Of a stretch of DNA of 8,108 nt, positions 1 to 6,226 are shown piece after piece (position 1 is the stretch's first letter; each line of letters starts with the position of its first letter). The DNA comes from Bryobacterales bacterium (GTDB lineage Bacteria > Acidobacteriota > Terriglobia > Bryobacterales > Bryobacteraceae), in the NCBI GenBank assembly GCA_003132865.1, contig PKYZ01000572.1:1-8108 (forward strand), given 5' to 3'. Both the position numbers and the translations under genes were made by a program. The notes below the pieces were generated by a model, which saw only the letters and a list, made by a program, of their open reading frames with translations, did no database searches and was not told the DNA's origin.

Positions 1-352
1 CCGCAGTACAACACGTTGGTCAGCAGCCGCACCAGCCCCGCACGATCGAACGTCTGCCCCACGTGCGGCTGACCCTTCCGCGTCGTCCAACTCTTCATCT
101 GCCAGCCGCGTTGCTGCATTTCCGCCAAAGTTGAGTCCAGCGATCCGTCGCGCAGGAACAGACCGAAGATCTCCCGGATCTGAGCCGCCTCCCGTTCATT
201 CACCAGCAGACGGCCGCGGCTGGGGTCCGCGTCATACCCGAGCACCGGATATCCACCCGTCCACCTGCCCTTGCGCCGTGCCGCCGACTGCTTGTCCCGC
301 GTGCGCTCGCTGATGATCTCCCGTTCGAACTGCGCAAACGACAGCAATACGT
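1..352 (-). pseudogene. Large serine recombinase, N-terminally truncated and partial
   Basis: The minus strand reads without a stop from about 352 to the window edge. It begins with HVLLSFAQFEREIISERTRDK-like sequence (345-290), the hallmark end of the resolvase domain and start of the long helix of large serine recombinases. The recombinase domain follows: a KGRWTGGYPVLGYD-type segment, LVNEREAAQIREIFGLF, then the helical part ending in RLLTNVLYCG at the edge. The family performs site-specific integration and excision with a serine nucleophile in the N-terminal resolvase domain (about 130 residues). That domain is absent: upstream of 352 the frame reads unrelated sequence. The zinc-ribbon/coiled-coil part would lie outside the window. 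Without the catalytic serine it cannot recombine DNA, so it is called a remnant. The family call is firm; the exact break (about 350) is inferred from where recognisable sequence stops. Confidence 0.85.
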
Positions 353-378
353 GCCGACGGGCTCCCGACCGGTGGCAC

Positions 379-398
379 ATCCGACAAATCCGACAAAT
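379..398. repeat. 9-bp tandem repeat (atccgacaa, about 2.2 copies)
   Basis: The unit atccgacaa occurs at 379-387 and 388-396, followed by a two-base partial copy. On the minus strand it can be read as Phe-Val-Gly repeated twice. It lies between the end of the primase-like fragment (stop at 453) and the point where recombinase homology begins (about 350), so it is close to a rearrangement junction. It may be what remains of a low-complexity tail coded in the element. Confidence 0.6.
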
Positions 399-452
399 GC
401 CGCCGCTTCCGCTGGGTGGCCCATCGGTGGCTCCTCCTCCCACTGACCCGTG

Positions 453-1159
453 TTACGACGCGCGCCAATCGCTGGCTCTCAGGTGCAGCACTTGTCGCGG
501 GCGGCCGGCCAATGTCCGGCGTACCTGCAGCATCCCGCGGCCGGTGTCCAGGCCGGCCAAGAAGCCGCACTTCCGTAGCTGGTGGCGGAGCGCCTGCTCG
601 CTCACCGGTATGCGTTCCGCCCCCGCCAGCGCCTGGGCCGTCTGGTAACTCGCCAGCGGATCCAGGTATAAGTCGTTCCCCGCCACCCAACCGATGCGCG
701 TGCCCTGCGACACCCATTTTCGGCCGGTCTTGGGGCGCTGCCATCCCAGGCTGCCGCCTCGGCCGGCACTTGGCCCTGCCGGTCGGCCACATGCGCCGTT
801 CCGCCCGCCAGCGCGGCTTGCAACAGGGCCACAAAACGTAACGCCGGATCGCGCGCCGCCTGGTACTTGGCTTGCCGTCCCGCCAGTTCGCCCAACGCCC
901 GCCCATTGCGCCCCTCCAACTCCTCCTTTTCAGCCCCGCCGATGGCGCCTACCACCGCCGCAAATTCCAGGAAGATCTCCATGCCGTTCTGCAACTCCGC
1001 CACCGCCGCCGGGGTGCGGGCATGTCCCGCGCCCCCCTGGCCCTGGCTGCGGATCTCCAGCACCCGTCTGTGCGAGCGCTCTTGCATTTCCTCATAACGG
1101 CCCGCCAACCAAACCACGAAAGCGCCCATCGCGGCAGCGATCCAGCGTATGAAGCCATG
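453..1159 (-). pseudogene. Element-encoded helicase/primase-like protein, C-terminal fragment, frameshifted
   Basis: Two minus-strand frames join into one recognisable C-terminal region. The first (from 1159, after an in-frame TAG at 1160-1162) contains GAFVVWLAGRYEEM, then ARTPAAVAEL, NGMEIFLEFAAVVGAI and LAGGTAHVAD. The second (to the TAA at 453) contains TRIGWVAGNDLYLDPLASY, IPVSEQALRHQL, KCGFLAG and RQVLHLRASDW. The frames meet at 745-747, where the plus strand has three C residues; a fourth would restore the continuous reading AAWGWQRPKTGRKW. The order and content resemble the C-terminal end of DUF927-type helicase/primase proteins on bacterial integrative elements, including a winged-helix-like tail. 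That assignment is from memory of the family and is only moderate. The ATPase core is absent, so the fragment has no expected activity. It points the same way as the recombinase remnant. Confidence 0.55.
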
Positions 1160-1298
1160 CTACACAGCAGCCGCATCACCTTGGCTGCGAATCTGATGAG
1201 CGCGCGCCTGCAATGCGGGCAGGCAAGCATACTACTCCCCCGAACGTTCCGGTTTCAACCGGGCCGCGCTTTGCAATCTCTACCAACTCGGCAAGCCC

Positions 1299-3014
1299 GT
1301 GGTCAAGCCCGTAGAGATCGCAGTTCCCGCTGGCGCGGGGTACGTTCTCACCTCCGCGAAATCGGGCCGCTCGCTTGCCATCGTTGACCTCGAATGGATT
1401 GAGCGCGAACTGTTCCGCCAAGTCCCCACACAGGACAGCCGGCTCGTGCTTGCCGTGACTCACAACACGGCCTATTACGCCCTCGGAGACGCCACAGTCT
1501 GCTGTTCCTGGGGTACGCACGGTGTCGACACCGCCACCAACAACTCGTTCGTCCTCGCCTCCTATGTCGGAGTTGCGCCTTCTGTGGTCACTGACGCCGA
1601 CGTCCAGCCGATCACGCAGCAAATCGCGCAATTCGTCGAGGATCCAATGGACGATCCTCTGTTCCACGGGCGACGCGGCGGCCCATCGCCGGGTAACACG
1701 GTAGCCGCTTGGGCGCGCCCCAGCGAGCAGGCCGCCTGCGGCGGCACCGCCATCGGCTCGCAGTACTTCCAACTCGAACCGACCGACACTAATCCGAAAA
1801 ACAACATACCCGCCTCTAAACCGTTCCTCGCGAAGGTTGGCGGCGTCGATTTCCACCTTCAAAACGTCGCGCTGTTGCCCTGGTACACCGGCGCCGCGGC
1901 AGGGCTCGGCAAGACCTACAGCTTTCCCGACCCGAGCGCCCTCTCCACTCCCGCAAGCCCCTGCGCGCGGCGAGGCGGCGAATCCCTCGCGGGCCGGCCC
2001 ACTGTTGCCGCCATCGCGCGCAACGGCCCGCCGAACGGCCACAAACTCATCGGCTACTGGGCCGGTTACGGCAGCGCCCAGTCGATCTTTCCTCTCCGCG
2101 AGATCTCGCCGCAATGGGACATCATCCTGGTTGCCTTCGCTACTCCCGACCCCCATGCGCCCGAGGGCACCGTGCAGTTCCACACCCCTGCCGGCTACGA
2201 CGCCGCGCGGTTCAAATCCGATATTGCCTGGCTCAAGAGCCGGGGCAAGAAAGTGATGATTTCGCTCGGTGGAGGTGGCCAGCACTTCACTCTCGCCGAC
2301 CCTAAGCGCATCCCCACCTTCGTGACCTCCGTGGAACAAATCGTTGGCGAGTACGGCTTCGACGGCATCGATATCGATTTCGAAAGTCCGTCACTTTCAA
2401 TCGACCCCGGGGATACTGATTACCGCCGGCCCACCACGCCGTCGATCGTGAACCTCATCTCCGCCCTACGTCAGTTGCGAGATCGCTTCGGACCAGGATT
2501 CATGATCAGCCTCGTCCCTGAAGGCACCCAGATCCCGTCGGGATTCCCGAGCTACGGTGGACAGTTCGGTTCCTACCTCCCCATCGCCTACGCCCTACAG
2601 GATGCACTGTCCTTCATGGACGTGCAGGACTACAACACGCCGCCGCTCCAGGGCCTCGACGGCGAGATCTACCAGCCCGGCACGGTCGATTACCACGCCG
2701 CCATGACGGAACTCGTCCTCCACGGGTTCAACGCCGGTGGCGACCCGAAGCACTTTTTCGAGCCGCTGCCCGCTGACAAAGTTGCCGTCGGCTTTCTCAC
2801 TGGCGACACCACGCCTGCGATCGTCAGTCAAGCGATGGAGTACCTGATCACGGGCAAGGCTCCCGTGGGCGTCACGTACAACCTTCGCCGGCCGGCGGGC
2901 TACCCCGCTCTGATCGGCGCGATGTTCTGGACTATCGACGCCGACCGGCGCGGCAACTACAATTTCTCGAACTCAATCGGTCCGCAACTGCACTCCTATC
3001 CCACGTCGCGGTAG
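1299..3014 (+). CDS. Chitinase: GH18 (chitinase D-like) domain fused to an unnamed N-terminal domain; 5' end probably truncated
   Basis: The C-terminal half (about residues 248-571) is a full glycoside hydrolase family 18 domain, which hydrolyses beta-1,4-GlcNAc bonds in chitin by substrate-assisted catalysis. It begins HKLIGYWAGYG and carries the SxGG motif (S322-G325), the DxxDxDxE motif (D355, D358, D360, catalytic Glu362), the QxYN motif (Q443-N446, Tyr445) and a C-terminal Trp544 in MFWTIDAD. Its internal order matches the chitinase D-like branch of Streptomyces and Bacillus. Residues 1-235 form a separate domain I cannot name, with marked strings VTHNTAYYALGD (53-64), CCSWGTHGVD (68-77), EPTDTNPKNN and HLQNVALLPWYTG (186-198); I have a weak recollection of similar secreted acidobacterial proteins. 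GTG 1299 is a computed start with no Shine-Dalgarno sequence. The frame is open back to 1200 and coding-like there, and no signal peptide is seen, so the true N-terminus was probably lost at the mobile-element junction. The catalytic half looks intact; expression is doubtful. Confidence 0.85.
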   Translation: MVKPVEIAVPAGAGYVLTSAKSGRSLAIVDLEWIERELFRQVPTQDSRLVLAVTHNTAYYALGDATVCCSWGTHGVDTATNNSFVLASYVGVAPSVVTDADVQPITQQIAQFVEDPMDDPLFHGRRGGPSPGNTVAAWARPSEQAACGGTAIGSQYFQLEPTDTNPKNNIPASKPFLAKVGGVDFHLQNVALLPWYTGAAAGLGKTYSFPDPSALSTPASPCARRGGESLAGRPTVAAIARNGPPNGHKLIGYWAGYGSAQSIFPLREISPQWDIILVAFATPDPHAPEGTVQFHTPAGYDAARFKSDIAWLKSRGKKVMISLGGGGQHFTLADPKRIPTFVTSVEQIVGEYGFDGIDIDFESPSLSIDPGDTDYRRPTTPSIVNLISALRQLRDRFGPGFMISLVPEGTQIPSGFPSYGGQFGSYLPIAYALQDALSFMDVQDYNTPPLQGLDGEIYQPGTVDYHAAMTELVLHGFNAGGDPKHFFEPLPADKVAVGFLTGDTTPAIVSQAMEYLITGKAPVGVTYNLRRPAGYPALIGAMFWTIDADRRGNYNFSNSIGPQLHSYPTSR

Positions 3015-3140
3015 TCCGTTGACGATGGCTTCCTCGTGGGTCTCGCCGTCCGATATGCAGCCGGGGATGTCCGGAAATTCGATGAAGTACCCGCCGCCCT
3101 CGTCATCGGTGAGCGGGCGAGCGCACCGCACGGAACGCAT
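2973..3140 (-). pseudogene. HicB-family antitoxin fragment
   Basis: The minus strand from ATG 3140 gives a 55-residue frame. Residues 8-42 read RPLTDDEGGGYFIEFPDIPGC-like sequence followed by ISDGETHEEAIVNG. This is the N-terminal HicB fold signature (acidic-GGGY, PD-PGC, S-GET-EEA--NG). HicB antitoxins neutralise the mRNA-cleaving toxin HicA. Complete HicB proteins continue with a long helix and a DNA-binding domain. Here the match stops at Gly42 (position 3015), exactly where the chitinase stop codon (3012-3014) begins on the other strand. The remaining residues to the stop at 2973 are antisense chitinase sequence. No hicA was found on either side. The N-terminus also departs from the usual form (MRSVRCA before RPL), and the ATG has no convincing Shine-Dalgarno sequence. 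It is a remnant, not a working toxin-antitoxin pair. Confidence 0.6.
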
Positions 3141-3240
3141 CCGGCTGAGGAGTTTGGCCGCGTCCGCTATCTCTCAATCGTATCCTGGACGCGGAAAACG
3201 TGGCTGAAAGCGCAACGGCAAGCCCCGGACCGGCCGGAGT

Positions 3241-4227
3241 ATGCTGGTCTCGATGACCCCTGCAGCGCCCTTTGCGGCCGCCAGCCTGTGCGTAGCCGGC
3301 AACCTGAACCGCGATTTCCGGATCGCGCCTGTCGCGCCGGGCGGCTATCTCTTTCAGGATGGCGAGACGTCCGTGCCGTTTATTCGTGAAACCACGGGAG
3401 GCGGCGGAGCCAATACCGCCTGCGCCGCAGCCGCCTTGGGCGCGAAGGTTGCCTTTCTGGGCAAGGTCGGCGCGGATTCGCTCGGGCGGCGGCTGGAAGA
3501 GGCCCTGCGGCAACAAGGCGTCGATCCGCATCTGAAGCGCGACCCCGCGGCGCCCACGGGAACCTCGATCAATCTGGTCTACGACTCGGGGCATCGGCAC
3601 TTCGTGAGTTGCCTGCCGAATAACGAATCGCTGACGTTCGAAGATCTGGACCTTTCCGTGCTGCCACGATACGAGCACTTGTCCCGCACCGATGTGTGGT
3701 TCTCCGAGGCGATGCTATACGGCGGCAACCAGCGCTTATTACGCGCGGCGCGAGAGGCCGGCATGTCCATTTCCATCGACCTGAATTGGGATCCGCAATG
3801 GGGCGTAGCGTCCAAGGCCGAAGTGGACCGGCGCAAGCAGGCGATTCGCGAGGTCCTGCCATGGGTCGACCTGGTGCACGGCAACGTCCGGGAGTTGAAC
3901 GAGTTTGCCGGTTGCGCGGAATTGGAAGTCGCCATGCCGCGCATCGTGGACTGGGGAGCGGGCGCCATCGTAGTGCACATGGGTCCGGCTGGCGCAGGCT
4001 ACTTCGATGGCTGCATCGATCGGCAGTCGTTCAGGCAGTCGTTCATCGTGGAGCCGGCTTGCCCGCCCGCCAGGCAGGTGAACACCACAGGTACGGGCGA
4101 CGTATTGAGCGTTTGCATGATGCTGCAGCATCGGCTGCCGATCCCGGTGCGCGACAAGCTCCGCCTGGCCAACCGGATCGTTTCGGAGTACATCGAGGGC
4201 GCGCGTGCGCTCGCGCTGGCGCTGTGA
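3241..4227 (+). CDS. PfkB/ribokinase-family carbohydrate kinase
   Basis: This 328-residue protein has the usual length and layout of the family, which transfers phosphate from ATP to a sugar or nucleoside hydroxyl in the cytoplasm. The N-terminal strand CVAGNLNRDF is followed by the first PfkB signature region, GGGGANTACAAAALGA (from Gly53, Asn58) and FLGKVGADSLG, which forms the substrate site and lid. SIDLNWDPQW and VHGNVRELNEF are the family's usual central elements. The second signature is NTTGTGD (281-287): Asp287 is the expected catalytic base and the GTG stretch the anion hole. The common form is DTTGAGD, so Asn281 and Thr285 are substitutions. The specific sugar cannot be told from sequence. 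ATG 3241 and ATG 3253 are both possible starts: a GGAG at 3236-3239 is too close to the first and a little far from the second; an in-frame TGA at 3205 excludes longer forms. It converges with the hydrolase gene, with 11 bases between the stops. Confidence 0.88.
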   Translation: MLVSMTPAAPFAAASLCVAGNLNRDFRIAPVAPGGYLFQDGETSVPFIRETTGGGGANTACAAAALGAKVAFLGKVGADSLGRRLEEALRQQGVDPHLKRDPAAPTGTSINLVYDSGHRHFVSCLPNNESLTFEDLDLSVLPRYEHLSRTDVWFSEAMLYGGNQRLLRAAREAGMSISIDLNWDPQWGVASKAEVDRRKQAIREVLPWVDLVHGNVRELNEFAGCAELEVAMPRIVDWGAGAIVVHMGPAGAGYFDGCIDRQSFRQSFIVEPACPPARQVNTTGTGDVLSVCMMLQHRLPIPVRDKLRLANRIVSEYIEGARALALAL

Positions 4228-4238
4228 TGGACGGCCGG

Positions 4239-5168
4239 TTACGAGTGGCCCAGAAACTCCCGCATATCCTGAATCACTTCCGCGGTCTTCTCGTGGATCA
4301 CCCAGTGCGTGCCGTCCGCCACGCGGCGCACTGTCAGGTTCTTCACATATTCGTCGAGGCCGTTAAGGTTGCCGGTAAGCAAGGCCGTATCCTTCTCGCC
4401 CCAGATCACCAGGGTCGGCGTCTCGATCGGTTTCATGGGCGGCAGCGCGTTGTCCAGCGTGCCCTGCGCGCCATCCACAGGCGAGCGAAGCCGCGCCGCG
4501 CGATAGTAGTTCAGGCCGCCGGTCAGCCCGCGACCCCAGTTGGCTAGGTACTCCTTGAGATCGGCCGGCGACGCCCACGGCTTCATCAGCCCTTGCAGAG
4601 TCGCGAAATCGTTCTGGCCCAGAACCTTTTCCGCCTGCGGAGAATTGAAGAGGTTGAAATACGCGCTGGCCTTCTGCTGCGCGGGGTTGCCGGCCAGCTC
4701 GCGCGCGAAGACCGTGGGGTGCGGCGCGTTCACGATCACCAGCTTGTCCAGCATCTCCGGATGCGCCGCCGCAAAAGCCCATGCAATCACGCCGCCCCAA
4801 TCGTGCCCCACCAGCACGAACCTGCGCGCCTTCAGCTTCACGGCCAGCGCGCGCACGTCTTCCACAATCACCGGCACGCGATAGCTCTCCACCTCCGCCG
4901 GGGCATCCGAAAGATTGTAGCCGCGCATGTCGGGCGCCACCGCGTGGTGGTCCTTGGCGAACTCCGGAATCAGGTCCTTCCACTCGTACCAGAATTCCGG
5001 GAATCCATGCAGAAACAGGATCAGCTCGCCCTTGCCCTGCTCCACGTAATGCAGCTTGACGCCGTTCACCTCGGCGTAGCGATGATGCCACTTGGTTTGC
5101 GCCATAAGGGTTGCCGTAGCCAGAATGCCCATGCTAAGCCAGCTTTTCCATCTTGTCCAAGACCGCAT
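4239..5168 (-). CDS. Exported alpha/beta hydrolase, epoxide hydrolase-like
   Basis: The 309-residue product is an alpha/beta-hydrolase of the epoxide hydrolase/haloalkane dehalogenase group. The oxyanion-hole motif HGFPEFWYEW starts at residue 54, DMRGYNLSD at 80, and the nucleophile elbow GHDWGG places catalytic Asp123. WGEKD gives the likely acid Asp260, and GTHWVIHEK the catalytic His288. The cap contains GGLNYYRA, typical of the tyrosines that open the epoxide ring, which favours epoxide hydrolase over dehalogenase. The true substrate is unknown. Residues 1-23 look like a Sec signal peptide: Arg2, Arg6 and Lys8, then a hydrophobic stretch ending TLMA before Gln24. ATG 5168 is chosen because AGGAGGT lies 5 bases upstream (5174-5180). 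Later ATGs at 5132 and 5105 lack a good site and would shorten or remove the signal. The start lies inside the dehydrogenase gene (35-base overlap), suggesting translational coupling. Confidence 0.88.
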   Translation of the reverse strand: MRSWTRWKSWLSMGILATATLMAQTKWHHRYAEVNGVKLHYVEQGKGELILFLHGFPEFWYEWKDLIPEFAKDHHAVAPDMRGYNLSDAPAEVESYRVPVIVEDVRALAVKLKARRFVLVGHDWGGVIAWAFAAAHPEMLDKLVIVNAPHPTVFARELAGNPAQQKASAYFNLFNSPQAEKVLGQNDFATLQGLMKPWASPADLKEYLANWGRGLTGGLNYYRAARLRSPVDGAQGTLDNALPPMKPIETPTLVIWGEKDTALLTGNLNGLDEYVKNLTVRRVADGTHWVIHEKTAEVIQDMREFLGHS

Positions 5169-6207
5169 CGGTCACCTCCTGTGTGCTGTTTCGGCCGCCC
5201 AAATCCGGCGTTCGCACCTTGCCTTCGGCCAGAACCGCGGCCACCGCCTGCTCCACTTCGCGCGCGGCCGCCGGCTGTTCCAGATGCTCAAGCATCATGG
5301 AGGCGCTCAGGATCGCCGCCAGCGGGTTGACTATGCCTCTGCCCGCGATGTCCGGCGCCGAGCCGTGCACCGGCTCGAACATCGAGGGGAACCGCCGCGA
5401 TGGGTCCAGATTGGCGCTGGCCGCCAGTCCCATGCTGCCGACGACGATTGCCGAGATGTCGCTCAGGATATCGCCAAACAGGTTCGAAGCCACCACCACG
5501 TCGAAGCTCTCCGGCCGGCGAATGAAGTTCATGGCGGCGGCATCCACCAGCAGGGATTCGGTTTCGATGCCGGGGAATTCCGTGGCCACATCGTTAAAGG
5601 TGCGATCCCACAGCGCCATGCTGTAGCCCTGCGCGTTCGATTTGGTGATCGACGTGACTCGCATTTTCTTGCCGCGCTTGACGGCCAGCTCGAACGCGTA
5701 GCGCACCACGCGCTCAACGCCGCGGCGCGTGAAGACGGCAGTCTGGATGGCCACTTCCTCGGGCTGCGCCAGGTAGACGAACCCGCCCACCTGGGCGTAT
5801 TCGCCTTCCGTGTTCTCGCGCACGACGACCATGTCGATCTGGCCGCCTTCGCGCCCGGCCAACGGCGATTTCACGCCCGGATAGAGATACGCCGGACGCA
5901 CATTGGCGTACTGGTCGAACGCCCGCCGGATGGGCAGCAGCAGTCCGTTCAGCGTGGTGTGATCGGGAATGTCCGGATGGCCCACGGCGCCCAGCAGAAT
6001 CGCGTCGCAGGGCTGCAGCAGGTCGAGCGCGCCGGAGGGCATCATCTTCCCCCAGCGGAAAAAGTGCGACGCGCCCCAGTCGAAGTCCTGAAACGCAAAG
6101 GTGAGATTATGTTTGTGGGCGGCTTTCTCCAGCACGCGCTTGGCCTGCGGCACCACTTCCTGCCCCACGCCATCGCCGGCGATCACCGCTATTGTGAGGG
6201 TCTTCAT
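5134..6207 (-). CDS. Tartrate/D-malate-type beta-decarboxylating dehydrogenase (isocitrate/isopropylmalate dehydrogenase family)
   Basis: The 357-residue protein is a complete member of the NAD-dependent isocitrate/isopropylmalate dehydrogenase family, which oxidises and decarboxylates 2-hydroxy acids with Mg or Mn. GDGVG (11-15), RENTEGEY (catalytic Tyr137), TKSN (Lys189), and Asp222 plus NLFGDILSD (Asp246, Asp250) are the expected active-site and metal-binding residues. FEPVHGSAPDIAG is the nucleotide-site loop. The substrate region reads PDHTTLNGLLLPIRRAFDQY (81-100), as in tartrate dehydrogenase and D-malate dehydrogenase (TtuC/DmlA type), not the isopropylmalate-specific form of LeuB. 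FDW, KMMP and LLGAVGHPDIPD point the same way. A leucine-pathway role is therefore less likely, and no leuC or leuD is nearby. A GAGGG Shine-Dalgarno sequence precedes ATG 6207 by four bases and lies in a hairpin stem. The gene follows the phosphorylase by 58 bases and overlaps the hydrolase, so the three may form one transcript. Confidence 0.85.
   Translation of the reverse strand: MKTLTIAVIAGDGVGQEVVPQAKRVLEKAAHKHNLTFAFQDFDWGASHFFRWGKMMPSGALDLLQPCDAILLGAVGHPDIPDHTTLNGLLLPIRRAFDQYANVRPAYLYPGVKSPLAGREGGQIDMVVVRENTEGEYAQVGGFVYLAQPEEVAIQTAVFTRRGVERVVRYAFELAVKRGKKMRVTSITKSNAQGYSMALWDRTFNDVATEFPGIETESLLVDAAAMNFIRRPESFDVVVASNLFGDILSDISAIVVGSMGLAASANLDPSRRFPSMFEPVHGSAPDIAGRGIVNPLAAILSASMMLEHLEQPAAAREVEQAVAAVLAEGKVRTPDLGGRNSTQEVTDAVLDKMEKLA
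5174..5180 (-). promoter_or_regulatory. Strong ribosome binding site for the hydrolase, inside the dehydrogenase gene
   Basis: The minus strand reads AGGAGGT followed by gaccg and the ATG at 5168. This is a near-perfect Shine-Dalgarno sequence with 5-base spacing, embedded in codons of the dehydrogenase C-terminus. It decides the hydrolase start and gives that protein its signal peptide. Confidence 0.75.
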
Positions 6208-6217
6208 AGAACCCTCA
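6195..6217 (-). promoter_or_regulatory. Hairpin enclosing the dehydrogenase start codon
   Basis: A perfect 7-bp inverted repeat (TGAGGGT / ACCCTCA) is separated by 9 bases that contain the ATG at 6207. On the minus-strand transcript the 5' arm (6211-6217) holds the GAGGG Shine-Dalgarno sequence, the loop carries the start codon, and the 3' arm (6195-6201) is coding sequence. Folding would hide the ribosome site, so translation could be reduced unless ribosomes or a factor open it. The repeat is directly visible; the regulatory role is inferred. Confidence 0.5.
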
Positions 6218-6226
6218 TTCTACTGA

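Larger units (their letters stand above)
1..1230 (-). mobile_element. Decayed remnant of an integrative mobile element
   Basis: This stretch holds two broken genes typical of integrative elements, on the same strand: the C-terminal part of a helicase/primase-like protein (453-1159) and, after it in the reading direction, a headless serine recombinase (1-352) that runs off the window. Both lack essential parts and the first is also frameshifted. The right boundary is placed near 1200-1230 because the chitinase reading frame opens on the opposite strand at 1200. No terminal inverted repeats or attachment sites could be recognised, so both boundaries are approximate. The element may continue beyond position 1. 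Confidence 0.6.

Noticed and set aside
232..906. Minus-strand open frame of 224 codons in the left region
   Set aside because: Arg/Pro/Gly-rich shadow; the two other minus frames contain the recognisable primase-like and recombinase sequences.
1176..2339. Long minus-strand open frame (387 codons) opposite the chitinase N-terminal half
   Set aside because: It is Gly/Arg/Val-rich with no recognisable domain, and is explained by high GC opposite a real gene on the plus strand.
2973..3240. Possible complete hicAB toxin-antitoxin system
   Set aside because: Only the N-terminal HicB segment is present; no HicA-like frame was found in the flanking bases and the antitoxin lacks its C-terminal half.
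3103..3678. Minus-strand open frame of 191 codons opposite the kinase start
   Set aside because: No family features; the plus strand has the PfkB signature, and the HicB fragment is in a different minus frame.
4225..4241. Search for a terminator between the convergent kinase and hydrolase genes
   Set aside because: Only 11 bases separate the stops; no stem-loop with a T-run is visible.
5134..6207. Assignment as LeuB (3-isopropylmalate dehydrogenase)
   Set aside because: The substrate loop and surrounding residues match the tartrate/D-malate dehydrogenase type better, and no leucine genes are adjacent.
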